From NCBI RefSeq assembly GCF_945957345.1, contig NZ_CAMFKW010000033.1:1-64000 (forward strand): DNA of 64,000 bases. Direction: 5' to 3'. The notes under the pieces were generated by a model. That model saw only the letters and a list, made by a program, of their open reading frames with translations, was not told where the DNA came from and made no database searches. Below, in pieces: positions 53,817-63,376 of the stretch. The DNA comes from an uncultured Allobosea sp. Lineage in GTDB: Bacteria > Pseudomonadota > Alphaproteobacteria > Rhizobiales > Beijerinckiaceae. Within the stretch, counting starts at the first letter, position 1. The number at the start of each line of letters is the position of its first letter. The position numbers and the translations under genes were made by a program.

Positions 53817-55688
53817 ATGACCGACCAGATCGACGCCGCCTCTGCTGACGAACCGGGCTTCGCCGGTTTCGATCCGGCGCCTGCGCCGCAGCCGTCCGCG
53901 AATGGCGCGCCCGCGCCCTATCGCGTGCTCGCTCGCAAGTACCGCCCGGCGCATTTCGGCGACCTGATCGGCCAGGAAGCGATGGTGCGCACGCTGACCA
54001 ACGCTTTCGCGGCCGGCCGCATACCGCAGGCCTGGATGCTGACCGGCGTGCGCGGCGTCGGCAAGACCACGACCGCCCGCATCCTGGCGCGTGCCCTCAA
54101 TTTCCAGACGCCGGACGGACAGGGCGCCCCGACCACGGACCTGCGCGAATTCGGCATCCATTGCCGCGAGATCATCGAGGGCCGCCATATCGACGTGATG
54201 GAGATCGACGCGGCCTCCAACAACAGCGTCGACAACATCCGCCAGATCAACGACGCCGTGCGCTATGCGCCCGTCTCAGCCCGCTACAAGGTCTATATCG
54301 TCGACGAGGTGCACATGCTCTCGACCGGCGCCTTCAACGCTTTCCTGAAGACGCTGGAGGAGCCGCCGCCGCATGCGAAATTCATCTTCGCGACGACGGA
54401 AATCCGCAAGGTGCCGATCACGGTGCTGTCGCGCTGCCAGCGCTTCGACCTGCGCCGCGTCGAATCCGATATGCTGGTCGATCATCTCGCCAATATTTGC
54501 CGGGCCGAGAGCGTCGATGCCGAGCAGGAGGCGCTCGCGGCGATCGCCCGCGCCGCCGAGGGCTCGGTGCGCGATTCGCTCTCGATCCTCGACCAGTCCA
54601 TCGCCCATGCGGCCGGCCGCATCACGCTCGACGATATCCGTTCGATGCTCGGCCTTGCCGATCGTGCCCGCGTCATCGACCTCTTCGAAGCCGTGATGAA
54701 GGGTGACATCGCCGCGGCGCTGGGCGAATTGCGCGCGCAATACGATGCCGGCGCCGATCCGGTCGTCGTGCTGAACGACCTCGCCGAATTCACCCATCTC
54801 GTCACGCGCCTCAAGCTCGTGCCCGAGGCGGTGAAGGACAACAGCCTCGCCCAGGCCGAGCGCGTGCGCGGCGGCGATTTCGCCCAGCGCCTCTCGGTCC
54901 GCATCCTCGCCCGCACCTGGCAGATGCTGCTCAAGGGCATTGCCGAGGTGAAGCAGGCCGACCGGCCGGTCATGGCCGCCGAGATGGTGCTCGTCCGCCT
55001 CGCCCATGCCGCCGACCTGCCGACGCCGGACGAGGCGCTGAAGATGTTGCGCGACGGCATGGGCTCCGTCCCCGCGGGCAACGGTGGCGGCAATGGCATG
55101 GGCATGCCGCGCCCGCCCTCCGGTGGCGGCAACACCGCGCTCGCCGCCCGCCCGATCCTGGCCAGCGCCAACCCTGCGCCCGCTCCGGTCGCGCGTGCGA
55201 TCGCGGCACCGATGGCGATCGTCGCTACGCTGGAGGATGTCGTCGCGCTGGCCTCGCAGCATCGCGACATCACGCTCAAGATCGCTCTGGAACGCGATAT
55301 CCGGCTCGTCCGCTTCGAGGCCGGCCGCATCGAATTTTCGCTCGCCGAGGGTGCCTCGCGCACCCTTGCGCAGGACCTCTCGCGCCGCCTCAAGGAATGG
55401 ACCGGCCAGACCTGGATGGTCGCCGTCGTCAACGAGGAGGGCGCCGCCACCATGCGGGAGCAGGCGGCGGCGGCGAAGGATCAACGCGAGAGCGACGCCG
55501 CGGCTCATCCTGCCGTCAAGGCGGTGCTGGAGCGCTTTCCCGGCGCCCGCATCGTCGATGTCCGCGATCCCCGGGCCATCGCGGCGGCCGAGGCGGCGGC
55601 GTCCATGCCGACCGAAGACGAATACCTGCCCGATGCCGAGCCCCTGTTCGACGATTCCGAACCGGATTTCGACGGCATCGATTTCTGA
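53817..55688 (+). CDS. dnaX: DNA polymerase III subunit gamma/tau
   Basis: 623 aa from ATG 53817; a TTG at 53781 is in frame. It is the clamp-loader AAA+ subunit. N-terminal YRVLARKYRPAHFGDLIGQE, Walker A GVRGVGKTTTARILARA, Walker B VYIVDEVHMLS, ATTEIRKVPITVLSRCQRFD sensor region. The zinc-binding module of E. coli DnaX (four cysteines before CREI) is reduced to one cysteine, in FGIHCREIIEGRHID, as in other alphaproteobacteria. C-terminal tau-like part after residue ~370 is Pro/Ala-rich. Precedes ybaB and recR. Confidence 0.97.
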   Translation: MTDQIDAASADEPGFAGFDPAPAPQPSANGAPAPYRVLARKYRPAHFGDLIGQEAMVRTLTNAFAAGRIPQAWMLTGVRGVGKTTTARILARALNFQTPDGQGAPTTDLREFGIHCREIIEGRHIDVMEIDAASNNSVDNIRQINDAVRYAPVSARYKVYIVDEVHMLSTGAFNAFLKTLEEPPPHAKFIFATTEIRKVPITVLSRCQRFDLRRVESDMLVDHLANICRAESVDAEQEALAAIARAAEGSVRDSLSILDQSIAHAAGRITLDDIRSMLGLADRARVIDLFEAVMKGDIAAALGELRAQYDAGADPVVVLNDLAEFTHLVTRLKLVPEAVKDNSLAQAERVRGGDFAQRLSVRILARTWQMLLKGIAEVKQADRPVMAAEMVLVRLAHAADLPTPDEALKMLRDGMGSVPAGNGGGNGMGMPRPPSGGGNTALAARPILASANPAPAPVARAIAAPMAIVATLEDVVALASQHRDITLKIALERDIRLVRFEAGRIEFSLAEGASRTLAQDLSRRLKEWTGQTWMVAVVNEEGAATMREQAAAAKDQRESDAAAHPAVKAVLERFPGARIVDVRDPRAIAAAEAAASMPTEDEYLPDAEPLFDDSEPDFDGIDF

Positions 55689-55709
55689 CGATTTCGAGGA
55701 GGATTTCCG

Positions 55710-56030
55710 ATGCGCGACATGATGGGCCTGATGAAGCAGGCGCAGCAGATGCAGCAGAAGATGGCCGACATGCAGGCCGAGCTCGACTCGATCGAGGTCG
55801 AAGGTGGCGCCGGCGGCGGCATGGTCACCGTGACGATGACCGCCAAGGGCGCGCTCAAGGGCGTGAAGATCGATCCGAGCCTGATGGTGCCGGACGAGCG
55901 CGAGATCCTCGAGGACCTGATCGTCGCAGCCAGCAACGACGCCCGCACCCGCGGCGAGCGCGTCATGCAGGAGCGCATGGCCGAGATCACCAAGGGCCTG
56001 CCGATCCCGCCGGGCATGAAGCTGTTTTGA
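55710..56030 (+). CDS. YbaB/EbfC nucleoid-associated protein
   Basis: 106 aa DNA-binding dimer. Typical features: [50 protein letters not shown] and the ending [11 protein letters not shown]. Lies between dnaX and recR as in most bacteria and is likely linked to recombinational repair or nucleoid structure. 21 bp after dnaX. Confidence 0.96.
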   Translation: MRDMMGLMKQAQQMQQKMADMQAELDSIEVEGGAGGGMVTVTMTAKGALKGVKIDPSLMVPDEREILEDLIVAASNDARTRGERVMQERMAEITKGLPIPPGMKLF

Positions 56031-56036
56031 GGCTTT

Positions 56037-56154
56037 CCCCTCAGCCCTTATCCTGAGGAGCAGCCGCAGGCTGCGTCTCGAAGGATGCTCCAGCGTGCTC
56101 TGGAATATCCTTCGAGACGCCGCTACGCGGCTCCTCAGGATGAGGGCTGAGGGG
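56037..56154. repeat. Large palindromic intergenic element, family C
   Basis: Near-perfect 118-bp inverted repeat: CCCCTCAGCCCTTATCCTGA and GAGC on the left, GCTCCTCAGGAT and GAGGGCTGAGGGG on the right. Inner arms are GTCTCGAAGGAT / ATCCTTCGAGAC. It lies between ybaB and recR, so their shared transcript would carry a very long hairpin. The TCTCGAAGGAT core is common in Rhizobiales intergenic repeats. Confidence 0.9.
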
Positions 56155-56175
56155 ACCAGAAGGTCGCTTACCTCA

Positions 56176-56781
56176 ATGTCCCGCGCCATTGCCGGTCCCG
56201 AGATCGAAAGGTTGATCCAGCTCCTGGCCAAGCTGCCGGGGCTCGGGCCGCGCTCGGCCCGGCGCGCGGCGCTGCATCTCGTCAAGAAGCGCGAACAACT
56301 GCTGGGCCCGCTTTCGGAAGCGATGGCGGTGGCGCGCGAGCGCATCGTCGTCTGCGCCCGCTGCGGCAATGTCGATACCAGCGACCCCTGCGGGCTCTGC
56401 ACCGATCCGCGCCGGGACGATTCACTGATCGTCGTCGTCGCCGACATCTCCGATCTCTGGGCGCTGGAGCGCTCGGGCGCGGTTTCCGGCCGCTATCACG
56501 TGCTGGGCGGCGTGCTTTCGGCGCTCGACGGCGTCCGGCCGGAGCATCTCTCGCTCGACGCGCTGGCGGCGCGGGCTTCCGACCCCTTGGTGAAGGAGGT
56601 CATCCTCGCGCTCAGCGCCACGGTCGACGGCCAGACCACGGCGCATTTCATCACCGACCTCCTGGCGCATCTGCCGGTGAAGGTGACCAAGCTCGCCCAT
56701 GGCGTGCCTGTCGGCGGCGAGCTCGATTATCTCGACGACGGTACGCTGGCCGCTGCGATCCGCCAGCGTACGGGGTTCTGA
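56176..56781 (+). CDS. recR: Recombination mediator protein RecR
   Basis: 201 aa from ATG 56176. The frame runs back to 56095, but that part is the family C repeat. RecR with RecO loads RecA on SSB-coated gaps. Helix-hairpin-helix [20 protein letters not shown], the zinc finger [16 protein letters not shown], and the Toprim segment [17 protein letters not shown] with [14 protein letters not shown] are all present. Confidence 0.97.
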   Translation: MSRAIAGPEIERLIQLLAKLPGLGPRSARRAALHLVKKREQLLGPLSEAMAVARERIVVCARCGNVDTSDPCGLCTDPRRDDSLIVVVADISDLWALERSGAVSGRYHVLGGVLSALDGVRPEHLSLDALAARASDPLVKEVILALSATVDGQTTAHFITDLLAHLPVKVTKLAHGVPVGGELDYLDDGTLAAAIRQRTGF

Positions 56782-56788
56782 GGAAGCC

Positions 56789-57484
56789 TCAGAACTTGTA
56801 GGCGACGCTGGCGCGGGCGCTGTGGCTCGACAATTCCTGCGAGCCGGTCAGGCCCGGGAAGGCGCCGGAGCTGGCGAAGCGGTTCCGGCCGAAATCGGTG
56901 TAGCGATATTCGGCGCCGAGGATCAGCTGATCGGTGAAGGCGAAATTGACGCCGGCGCCGACATTCCAGCCGGTCCTGGCGCTGGTCAGCCGCTCGCCGA
57001 AGCCGGCGCCGGGCGCGACGACGCGCCGTTCGTATTCGGTGAAGGAGGCGCCGCCGGTGCCGTAGACCATCCAGCGATCGAAGGCGAGGCCGAGGCGCGC
57101 GCGCGCCGAGCCCTGCCAGTCCTGGCTGACGCGGCCGGACAACCCGATCCCGTCGAAACGGCTGCGGCTGTCGAGCGCCTCGATATCGCCCTCGACGCCG
57201 AGAACGATACCGTCGACCTGATAATTGAAGCCCGCATGGGCGCCCCCGAAGGCAGCATCCTTCCCGATACGGAAGCTGGTCGGCGCAAAGGCGCCCCCGA
57301 CCCGCAACCGGCTGTCGCCCCACGCATAGCCGCCCTGGAGGCCGGCATAAAAACCCGTCCAGGAATAGAGCGCCGGCAGTTCCGGGGCCGGCGGCAAGGC
57401 GACCTTGCGCAGGTCGGCCGCACCAGCCGCACCCGACAGCAGGATCGCGAGGCCCGTCAGGCCGGTTCTGAGCAGCTTCGTCAT
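56789..57484 (-). CDS. Outer-membrane beta-barrel protein (Omp25/Omp31-like)
   Basis: 231 aa. Signal peptide 1-22 (LLRTGLTGLAILLSGAAGAA). The mature part is an eight-stranded small porin-type barrel: YSWTGFYAGLQGGYAWGDSR, FGGAHAGFNYQVDGIVLGVE, GWNVGAGVNFAFTDQLILGA, EYRYTDFGRN, ending SVAYKF with the C-terminal aromatic residue required for BAM assembly. Such Omp25/31-type proteins are abundant in Hyphomicrobiales outer membranes. It is convergent with recR (7 bp). Confidence 0.9.
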   Translation of the reverse strand: MTKLLRTGLTGLAILLSGAAGAADLRKVALPPAPELPALYSWTGFYAGLQGGYAWGDSRLRVGGAFAPTSFRIGKDAAFGGAHAGFNYQVDGIVLGVEGDIEALDSRSRFDGIGLSGRVSQDWQGSARARLGLAFDRWMVYGTGGASFTEYERRVVAPGAGFGERLTSARTGWNVGAGVNFAFTDQLILGAEYRYTDFGRNRFASSGAFPGLTGSQELSSHSARASVAYKF

Positions 57485-57663
57485 CGGGCTTTCCGCTGGG
57501 TGGAACAGCGCCTGCCGCTCGCGGCCGCGCTTCGCAATAACGAAGCATTAAGGTTAACAATCGGCTAAGCGGTTCCACCCCCGGCCTCATGCCGGAACGA
57601 TTGCGAATGCAGCCCGTTGCTCGCAAGCTGCGATGGAACGGCAGATGGAGCACGAATCCCGAC

Positions 57664-58713
57664 ATGGCTTTCCTCAAACGGATCACGGGCGCCGCCGGGA
57701 TCGGGATCGCGCTCGGCTATCTGTCGGGAGTGGTGACGGACAAGCTTGGGCGGCGCAGGCGGGAAGAGGTACGCGGCCGGCTGGCGAAGACGCCACTGCA
57801 GATGACATGGCTCGGCTGGAAGGACGTGCTGCTGCGCTTCATCGGCAATGTCGCCGACAACCGCCTGACCTCGCTCGCCGGTGCGGTCGCTTTCTTCACG
57901 CTGCTCTCGCTCGTGCCGGCCTTGTCGCTGCTGGTCACGATCTACCGCTATTTCACCAATCCCGCGACTATCGCGGAGCAGCTCGACACCGTCACGACCA
58001 TGTTCCCGCAAGCCGCGCGTGATCTGATCCACGAGCAGGCGATGCGGCTTTCGACCCAGTCCGGCTTCAACCTGTCGCTGACATTCTGGATCAGCCTGGG
58101 CGTGGCGACCTGGTCGGCCAACGCGGCGGTGAAGGCGCTCTTCGATGCGCTGAACATCATCTATCGCGAGGCCGAGAAGCGCAGCTTCTTCAAGCTCAAC
58201 GCGATCTCGCTTTTCACCACCGTCAGCGGCGTCGTTCTGCTGACGGCCGCGCTGATCGCGATCGCCAGCCTGCCGGTGGTGACGGCGCTGTTTCCCTTCC
58301 ATTCCGAGCTCGAGCGCCTGATCCGGCTGATCCGCTGGCCGTCCTTCTTCGTCATGGCGACGCTCTCGATAGCGGTTCTCTACTGGATCGGCCCCAGCCG
58401 CGAGCGCGTGCGCTTCATCTGGGTCATGCCCGGTGCCATCGCCGCCGCGCTCTTCTGGGGTGCGGCCTCCTATCTGTTTTCCTGGTATGTCTCGACGCTC
58501 GGCAATTACACGGCGGCCTATGGCTCGCTTGCCACCGTCGTCGTGTTCATGACCTGGCTCTGGCTCTCGGCGACGATCGTGCTGGCGGGAGCCGAACTCA
58601 ATGCCGAGCTGGAGCACCAGACGGCGCATGACACCACGACCGGCCGTCCGAAGCCGCTCGGCCAGCGCGGCGCCACCATGGCCGACCGGGTTGGCCGTGC
58701 GAGGGCGGATTGA
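57664..58713 (+). CDS. YihY/BrkB-family inner-membrane protein
   Basis: 349 aa from ATG 57664; the ATG at 57589 would add 25 residues. About six membrane helices with DNRLTSLAGAVAFFTLLSLV, NLSLTFWISLGVATWSANAA, ALFDALNIIYREAEKRSFF and the C-terminal YGSLATVVVFMTWLWLSATI. The family was once mis-called RNase BN; its function is unknown. Stop overlaps the next gene's start (TGATG), so the two are coupled. Confidence 0.88.
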   Translation: MAFLKRITGAAGIGIALGYLSGVVTDKLGRRRREEVRGRLAKTPLQMTWLGWKDVLLRFIGNVADNRLTSLAGAVAFFTLLSLVPALSLLVTIYRYFTNPATIAEQLDTVTTMFPQAARDLIHEQAMRLSTQSGFNLSLTFWISLGVATWSANAAVKALFDALNIIYREAEKRSFFKLNAISLFTTVSGVVLLTAALIAIASLPVVTALFPFHSELERLIRLIRWPSFFVMATLSIAVLYWIGPSRERVRFIWVMPGAIAAALFWGAASYLFSWYVSTLGNYTAAYGSLATVVVFMTWLWLSATIVLAGAELNAELEHQTAHDTTTGRPKPLGQRGATMADRVGRARAD

Positions 58714-59948
58714 TGCTCGATCCACAGGACACGCGTCACGAGGACCTGCGGACCGGCAAGGGGCCGTGGCGTCCGCTTCTGCAGCGCCCGGCGGGGGCGA
58801 TCCTTGACTCCGATGCGCGCTGCGACGTCGTGATCGTCGGCGGCGGCATCACCGGCGCGCTGGTCGCCGAGCATCTGACGGCAATGGGGCGCGATGTCGT
58901 CCTGATCGACCGGGAGCGCGAAGGCTTCGGCAGCACGGCGGCCTCGACCGCGATGCTGCAATGGGAGATCGACCTCAGGCTGTCCCAGCTCGCGGCGCTC
59001 TATGGCTTCGCGGCTGCGGCGGAAACCTATCGCCTGAGCTTCCAGGCTGTCGAGGGCTTGCGCCACCTCGTCGGCGAGCTCGCATTGCCCTGCGCCTTCG
59101 CACCCCGCCAGACTGTCTATCTCGCGGCGGGCGAAAGCGGCCCGCGCGAACTGCTCGATGAAATGAAGATGCGCGATCGGGCCGGGCTGCCCGGCAGCTT
59201 CGTCGAGCATGCCGCCCTCCGTGAGGCCTTCGGCTTCGACCGGGCGGCGGCCATCGTCTCGCCAGGCTCGGCCGAGGCCGACCCGCTCAGCCTCTGTCAC
59301 GGCCTCATCGCGACATCGGTGCAGCGCGGGGCGCGCTTGATCCGCGACGAGGCGGTGGGCTTCGACGGCGCTGGCCGTTCCGCCGCCGTCACCCTCGCCA
59401 GCGGGCACGTCGTCGAGGCCGATCGGATCGTGCTCGCCACCGGCTATGTCATGCCGGATATCGTCAGCGACGATCTGCACCGCGTCGCGTCGAGCTGGGC
59501 GGTCGCGACGGTGCCGCAAACGCCGCAGGCCTTGTGGCCCGGTCCTGCGCTCGTCTGGGAGTCATCGGAGGATTACTGCTACTGCCGTACGACCGCGGAT
59601 GGCCGCATCGTCTTCGGTGGTGAGGACGAGTCTTTCGACGATCCCGACCGGCGCGAGGCGCTCGGCCCGGGAAAGGCCAAGGCATTGCAGGCGCGCCTGC
59701 ATGCCTTGATCCCGCAAGCCAACCTCGATCTCGATCATGCCTGGTCGGGCGCCTTCGGCCAGACCGAGGATGGCCTGCCATTGATCGGACAGGTGCCCGG
59801 CCATCCGCGCCTGCTGGCGGCTTATGGCTATGGCGGCAACGGCATCACCTTCAGCTTCATGGCGTCGCGCCTGATCGGGGCGCTGGTGAGCGGCCGGGAG
59901 AAGCGCTGGTTCCGCCATTTCGCCATCGATCGGCCACGCCCCGGCTGA
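58713..59948 (+). CDS. FAD-dependent oxidoreductase (DAO family)
   Basis: 411 aa from ATG 58713, overlapping the YihY stop. D-amino-acid-oxidase-fold flavoprotein: N-terminal FAD-binding CDVVIVGGGITGALVAEHL with DREREGFGSTAAST, and C-terminal WSGAFGQTEDGLPLIGQVPG followed by YGYGGNGITFSFMASRLI. Members oxidise amino acids, polyamines or sugar amines. Substrate unknown. Similar proteins in other genomes sometimes carry a Rieske domain; none is visible here. Confidence 0.85.
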   Translation: MLDPQDTRHEDLRTGKGPWRPLLQRPAGAILDSDARCDVVIVGGGITGALVAEHLTAMGRDVVLIDREREGFGSTAASTAMLQWEIDLRLSQLAALYGFAAAAETYRLSFQAVEGLRHLVGELALPCAFAPRQTVYLAAGESGPRELLDEMKMRDRAGLPGSFVEHAALREAFGFDRAAAIVSPGSAEADPLSLCHGLIATSVQRGARLIRDEAVGFDGAGRSAAVTLASGHVVEADRIVLATGYVMPDIVSDDLHRVASSWAVATVPQTPQALWPGPALVWESSEDYCYCRTTADGRIVFGGEDESFDDPDRREALGPGKAKALQARLHALIPQANLDLDHAWSGAFGQTEDGLPLIGQVPGHPRLLAAYGYGGNGITFSFMASRLIGALVSGREKRWFRHFAIDRPRPG

Positions 59949-60063
59949 GCACGCGTCATTGCAACCCTGCAATCGCAGCCTTGCCGGCCGGGTGGGCGAC
60001 AAGATCAGGCAGAAGGGCCATTTTAGGGGCGCGGCCGGCATGACCGCCGCGAAAGGATTTCCC

Positions 60064-60933
60064 ATGGTCGCAACCATCGAACGGACGGCTCCCGCCGCCA
60101 CTCTCGAAGCCCACAAGGCGCCGGTCTTCATCGGTGCGGTGACGCTGAAGGTCCGAGATCTCCCGGCACTGACGGCGTATTACCGCGACGCGATCGGCCT
60201 TCGCCTGATCCGGCAGGATGCGGCAAGCGCCGATCTCGGCATCGGCGGGCAAGTTCTCGTCCGGCTGGAAGCGGGCGCCGCCCGGCCGACCTCGGCCGCC
60301 GGCCTGTTCCATCTGGCCATCCTGCTGCCCTCGCGGCGCGATCTCGCCAACTGGCTGAGGCACGCCGCAGTCACGCGCATCCCGCTCGAAGGCGCCTCCG
60401 ACCATCTCGTCAGCGAGGCGCTCTATCTCTCCGATCCCGAGGGCAACGGCATCGAGATCTATCGTGATCGCAAGCGGGACGAATGGCCACGCAAGCCCGA
60501 TGGCAGCATCGCCATGGCGACCGAGCGGCTCGATCTCGACAGGCTCTTAAGCGAGGCCGATGAGGCAACCTATGTCGGCATGCCCGCGGGCACGGGCATG
60601 GGCCATATCCATCTGCGCGTCGGCGATACCCTGGCTGCGGAGGCCTTCTACCGCGACCTGCTCGGCTTCGACCTGATGGTGCATTATCCCGGCGCGAGCT
60701 TCCTCTCCAGCGGCGGCTACCACCATCATATCGCCGGCAATATCTGGGGCAGCCGTGGCGCCGGCCCGCGCCAGCCGGGCGAGGCGGGGCTCGATCGTTT
60801 CGAGCTGGTCGCGCGCGACGAGCAGGACTTCGCCGCGATGCGCGAGCGCATCCTGGCGGCCGGCGGCAGCGAAGCCGATGGCGTGCCGACGGTCACCGAT
60901 CCCTGGAACAACCGATTGATTCTGGTGCACTGA
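60064..60933 (+). CDS. VOC-family protein, CatE-like extradiol dioxygenase
   Basis: 289 aa from ATG 60064, with AAAGGA 7-12 bases upstream; ATG 60040 is possible. Two vicinal-oxygen-chelate modules: residues ~17-135 (GAVTLKVRDLPALTAYYRDA, ending EGNGIEIYRDR) and ~178-289 (GMGHIHLRVGDTLAAEAFYR, GGYHHHIAGN). Candidate metal ligands are His in GHIHL, His in GYHHH and a C-terminal Glu region. Similar to B. subtilis CatE, a catechol 2,3-dioxygenase; substrate unproved. Confidence 0.82.
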   Translation: MVATIERTAPAATLEAHKAPVFIGAVTLKVRDLPALTAYYRDAIGLRLIRQDAASADLGIGGQVLVRLEAGAARPTSAAGLFHLAILLPSRRDLANWLRHAAVTRIPLEGASDHLVSEALYLSDPEGNGIEIYRDRKRDEWPRKPDGSIAMATERLDLDRLLSEADEATYVGMPAGTGMGHIHLRVGDTLAAEAFYRDLLGFDLMVHYPGASFLSSGGYHHHIAGNIWGSRGAGPRQPGEAGLDRFELVARDEQDFAAMRERILAAGGSEADGVPTVTDPWNNRLILVH

Positions 60934-60940
60934 GACGCGC

Positions 60941-61393
60941 TCAGCGCGTCAGCAGATGCGAGCGGCGCGTTCCGCTCGTGTCGACCGTGAAGCCGTTCGC
61001 TTCCCAGAAGGCGCTCGCGCGCGGATCGGCGGCGCGCAATGAGAGCTTGGGCGCCAAGTCCAGTCCCTGCTGGATTAGCGCGGCGGCCAGCATGCGGCCG
61101 ACGCCGGCACCGCGATGCAGCGGCCGGACATAGACATGGCGGACGCGCAGGAGATCGGGCGCAGGATCATAGGGATCGGGCGTCAGCGCGCCGATCCCGG
61201 CCAACTCGCCCTCATGGAAGGCGGCGAAGGTGGTGAAGCGCTCGTCCGCACCGCCGTAATGGCCGGCGAGCCATTCCTCGCGCAGCCCTTCGATGAAGCG
61301 GTAGCTTTCGGCGCTGGCCTCATGGCGCAGCGCCTCGAAATCGTCCGGCAGGCTTTCCACCAGCCGGACGATCTGGATCGCCGTTTCGATCAC
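60941..61393 (-). CDS. GNAT-family N-acetyltransferase
   Basis: 150 aa. Acetyl-CoA-binding motif [19 protein letters not shown] preceded by [23 protein letters not shown] is the usual strand pair before it and [10 protein letters not shown] the C-terminal part. Substrate unknown. The start overlaps the cysK stop (ATGA), so it is coupled to cysteine synthase and may act in sulfur or cysteine metabolism; that link is only positional. Confidence 0.88.
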   Translation of the reverse strand: MIETAIQIVRLVESLPDDFEALRHEASAESYRFIEGLREEWLAGHYGGADERFTTFAAFHEGELAGIGALTPDPYDPAPDLLRVRHVYVRPLHRGAGVGRMLAAALIQQGLDLAPKLSLRAADPRASAFWEANGFTVDTSGTRRSHLLTR

Positions 61394-62361
61394 AGACCCT
61401 CGAACAGCGCGCTGGAGATGTAGCGCTCGGCGAAGGAGGGGATGATCACCACGATGGTCTTGCCGGCATTCTCCGGCCGGGCGCCGACTTCGAGCGCCGC
61501 CGCGACCGCTGCACCCGACGAGATGCCGGCCGGGATGCCCTCGCTCCTGGCGAGCGCGCGCGCCGTCTCGAAGGCCGTCTGGTTGCCGACGGTGACGACC
61601 TCGTCGATCACGCCGCGATCGAGGATGCCCGGCACGAAGCCGGCACCAATGCCCTGGATCTTGTGCGGACCGGGCTGGCCGCCGGACAGGACCGGGGAAT
61701 CCTCCGGCTCGACCGCGACCATCTTCACGCCCGGCTTGCGGGCCTTCAGCACCTGGCCGACGCCGGTGATGGTGCCGCCGGTGCCGACGCCGGAGATGAC
61801 GATATCGACCGCGCCGTCGGTGTCGTTCCAGATCTCCTCGGCGGTCGTCTTGCGGTGGATCTCGGGATTATGCGGGTTCTCGAACTGCTGCGGGATGATC
61901 GCGCCGGGGATCTCGTTCTTGAGTTCCTCGGCCTTGGCGACAGCGCCGCGCATGCCGCCGGGGCCGGGCGTCAGCACGAGTTCGGCGCCGAGCAGGGCGA
62001 GCATCTTGCGCCGCTCCAACGACATCGTCTCGGGCATGACCAGGATCAGGCGATAGCCGCGCGCGGCGGCGACGAAGGCGAGCGCGATGCCGGTATTGCC
62101 CGAGGTCGGCTCGATCAGCGTGCCGCCGGGCTTCAGTGCGCCGGAAGCCTCCAGCGCATCGATCATGTTGACGCCGATGCGGTCCTTCACGCTCGAGATC
62201 GGATTGAAGAACTCGAGCTTGGCCAGGATCGTCGCCTTGACCCCGCGCTCGGCCGGCAGACGGTTCAGCTTGACCAGCGGCGTATCGCCGATCGTGTCGG
62301 TGATCGAGTTGTAGACGCGTCCGCGTCCGGGCGCCTTCGTCGATTTCTGGGCTTCGGCCAT
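61390..62361 (-). CDS. cysK: Cysteine synthase (O-acetylserine sulfhydrylase)
   Basis: 323 aa from ATG 62361, with GAGGAG 3-8 bases upstream. PLP enzyme forming cysteine from O-acetylserine and sulfide. PLP lysine in [49 protein letters not shown] and [13 protein letters not shown]. Length fits CysK. It is downstream of an Rrf2-family regulator with an 87-bp AT-rich gap and overlaps the GNAT gene. Confidence 0.96.
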   Translation of the reverse strand: MAEAQKSTKAPGRGRVYNSITDTIGDTPLVKLNRLPAERGVKATILAKLEFFNPISSVKDRIGVNMIDALEASGALKPGGTLIEPTSGNTGIALAFVAAARGYRLILVMPETMSLERRKMLALLGAELVLTPGPGGMRGAVAKAEELKNEIPGAIIPQQFENPHNPEIHRKTTAEEIWNDTDGAVDIVISGVGTGGTITGVGQVLKARKPGVKMVAVEPEDSPVLSGGQPGPHKIQGIGAGFVPGILDRGVIDEVVTVGNQTAFETARALARSEGIPAGISSGAAVAAALEVGARPENAGKTIVVIIPSFAERYISSALFEGL

Positions 62362-62460
62362 GACATGACTCCTCTGGACGAGAGAATGTTCGGTCGTGAC
62401 GCTAAATCAATTCACAAAAACTGTCGATTAAGGAAATAAATCACATAATCAAATTGTGAA
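62362..62460 (-). promoter_or_regulatory. AT-rich control region of cysK with TTCACAA/TTGTGAA dyad
   Basis: The gap before cysK is unusually A+T rich for this genome. Arms TTCACAA (62411-62417) and TTGTGAA (62454-62460) are perfect inverted 7-mers 36 bp apart; the second lies within the last codons of the rrf2 gene. Inside are TTAATC and ATTTGATTATGTGATTTAT on the minus strand, suiting a promoter. A site for the Rrf2 protein is likely somewhere here. Confidence 0.4.
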
Positions 62461-62901
62461 ATCGCCTTTCGCGGCGGGATCGCCGAAGACGGCTTTCGTC
62501 TGTGCCCTCCGGCACAATTCCTCGACCGTGACCGTATCGAGCGCGGCCAGGAACGCGGCCGAAGCCTGTTCGACCTCTGGCCCGACGACCTCATCGACCA
62601 GCCGCGATTGCGGTTCCGGTCCGAGTCCTTCCTCGATGGCCTCCTGCATCGCGGCGCGCGCGATGTCGCCGGCCGTGATCTTGCGCCGTTCGCGGGCGAG
62701 TTCGTAGCCGCCGCGCGGGCCGCGCACGCCCTTGAGGATGCCGACGCGCACCAGCGTCTGCAGCAGGGTTTCAAGATGGCGCGGCGGCAGGGCATGGCGC
62801 GCGGCGAGCAGCTTGGCCGCAACCGGCTGCGGCCTGGCATGCAGGGCGATATCGACCACCGCGGCGATCGCGAGCAGGCTGCGGCGCGAGAGCAGGATCA
62901 T
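62449..62901 (-). CDS. Rrf2-family transcriptional regulator
   Basis: 150 aa from ATG 62901, which overlaps the dut stop (ATGA). Winged-helix protein: [39 protein letters not shown] and [20 protein letters not shown]. The three Fe-S cysteines of IscR/NsrR/RsrR are absent; the only cysteine is in ELCRRAQ near the C-terminus. That and position before cysK suggest a CymR-type role in cysteine regulation, where the regulator senses CysK/OAS. Confidence 0.88.
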   Translation of the reverse strand: MILLSRRSLLAIAAVVDIALHARPQPVAAKLLAARHALPPRHLETLLQTLVRVGILKGVRGPRGGYELARERRKITAGDIARAAMQEAIEEGLGPEPQSRLVDEVVGPEVEQASAAFLAALDTVTVEELCRRAQTKAVFGDPAAKGDFTI

Positions 62902-63374
62902 GCGCCGCCTCCGACGCGCGTTCCGCCGCCGCTGATACCGGTCGAGCCGTAGCCGCCGGCGCCACGCGCGGTTTGGCTGAGCGTCTCGACCTCCGAGAGA
63001 AGGGCATGGGTGACCGGAGCGATGACGAACTGGGCAATGCGGTCGCCGCGCGTGACCGTGAAAGGCTCGCTGCCATGGTTGATCAGCACGACCGAGACCT
63101 CGCCACGATAATCGCAATCGACCGTGCCGGGCGCGTTGAGGACGGTAACGCCATGGCGCAGCGCCAGCCCCGAGCGGGGCCGTATCTGCCCCTCGAAGCC
63201 CTCCGGCAGCTGCATGGCGAGGCCGGATGGAATCAGTGCGCGGGCGCCGGGGGCGAGTGTGACCGGCGCGTCAATGGCGGCGCGCAGGTCGAGCCCGGCT
63301 GCGCCTGCCGTCTCATAGGCCGGCAAGGGCAAGTCGGCGCCATGCGGCAGGCGCTGCAGCAGGACAGTGACCAT
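62898..63374 (-). CDS. dut: Deoxyuridine 5'-triphosphate nucleotidohydrolase (dUTPase)
   Basis: 158 aa from ATG 63374; a TTG two codons upstream is in frame. It hydrolyses dUTP to dUMP. The five conserved motifs are complete: [48 protein letters not shown] and the P-loop-like GAGGYGSTG. Two bases after the coaBC stop, the conserved coaBC-dut pair. Confidence 0.97.
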   Translation of the reverse strand: MVTVLLQRLPHGADLPLPAYETAGAAGLDLRAAIDAPVTLAPGARALIPSGLAMQLPEGFEGQIRPRSGLALRHGVTVLNAPGTVDCDYRGEVSVVLINHGSEPFTVTRGDRIAQFVIAPVTHALLSEVETLSQTARGAGGYGSTGISGGGTRVGGGA

Positions 63375-63376
63375 CG

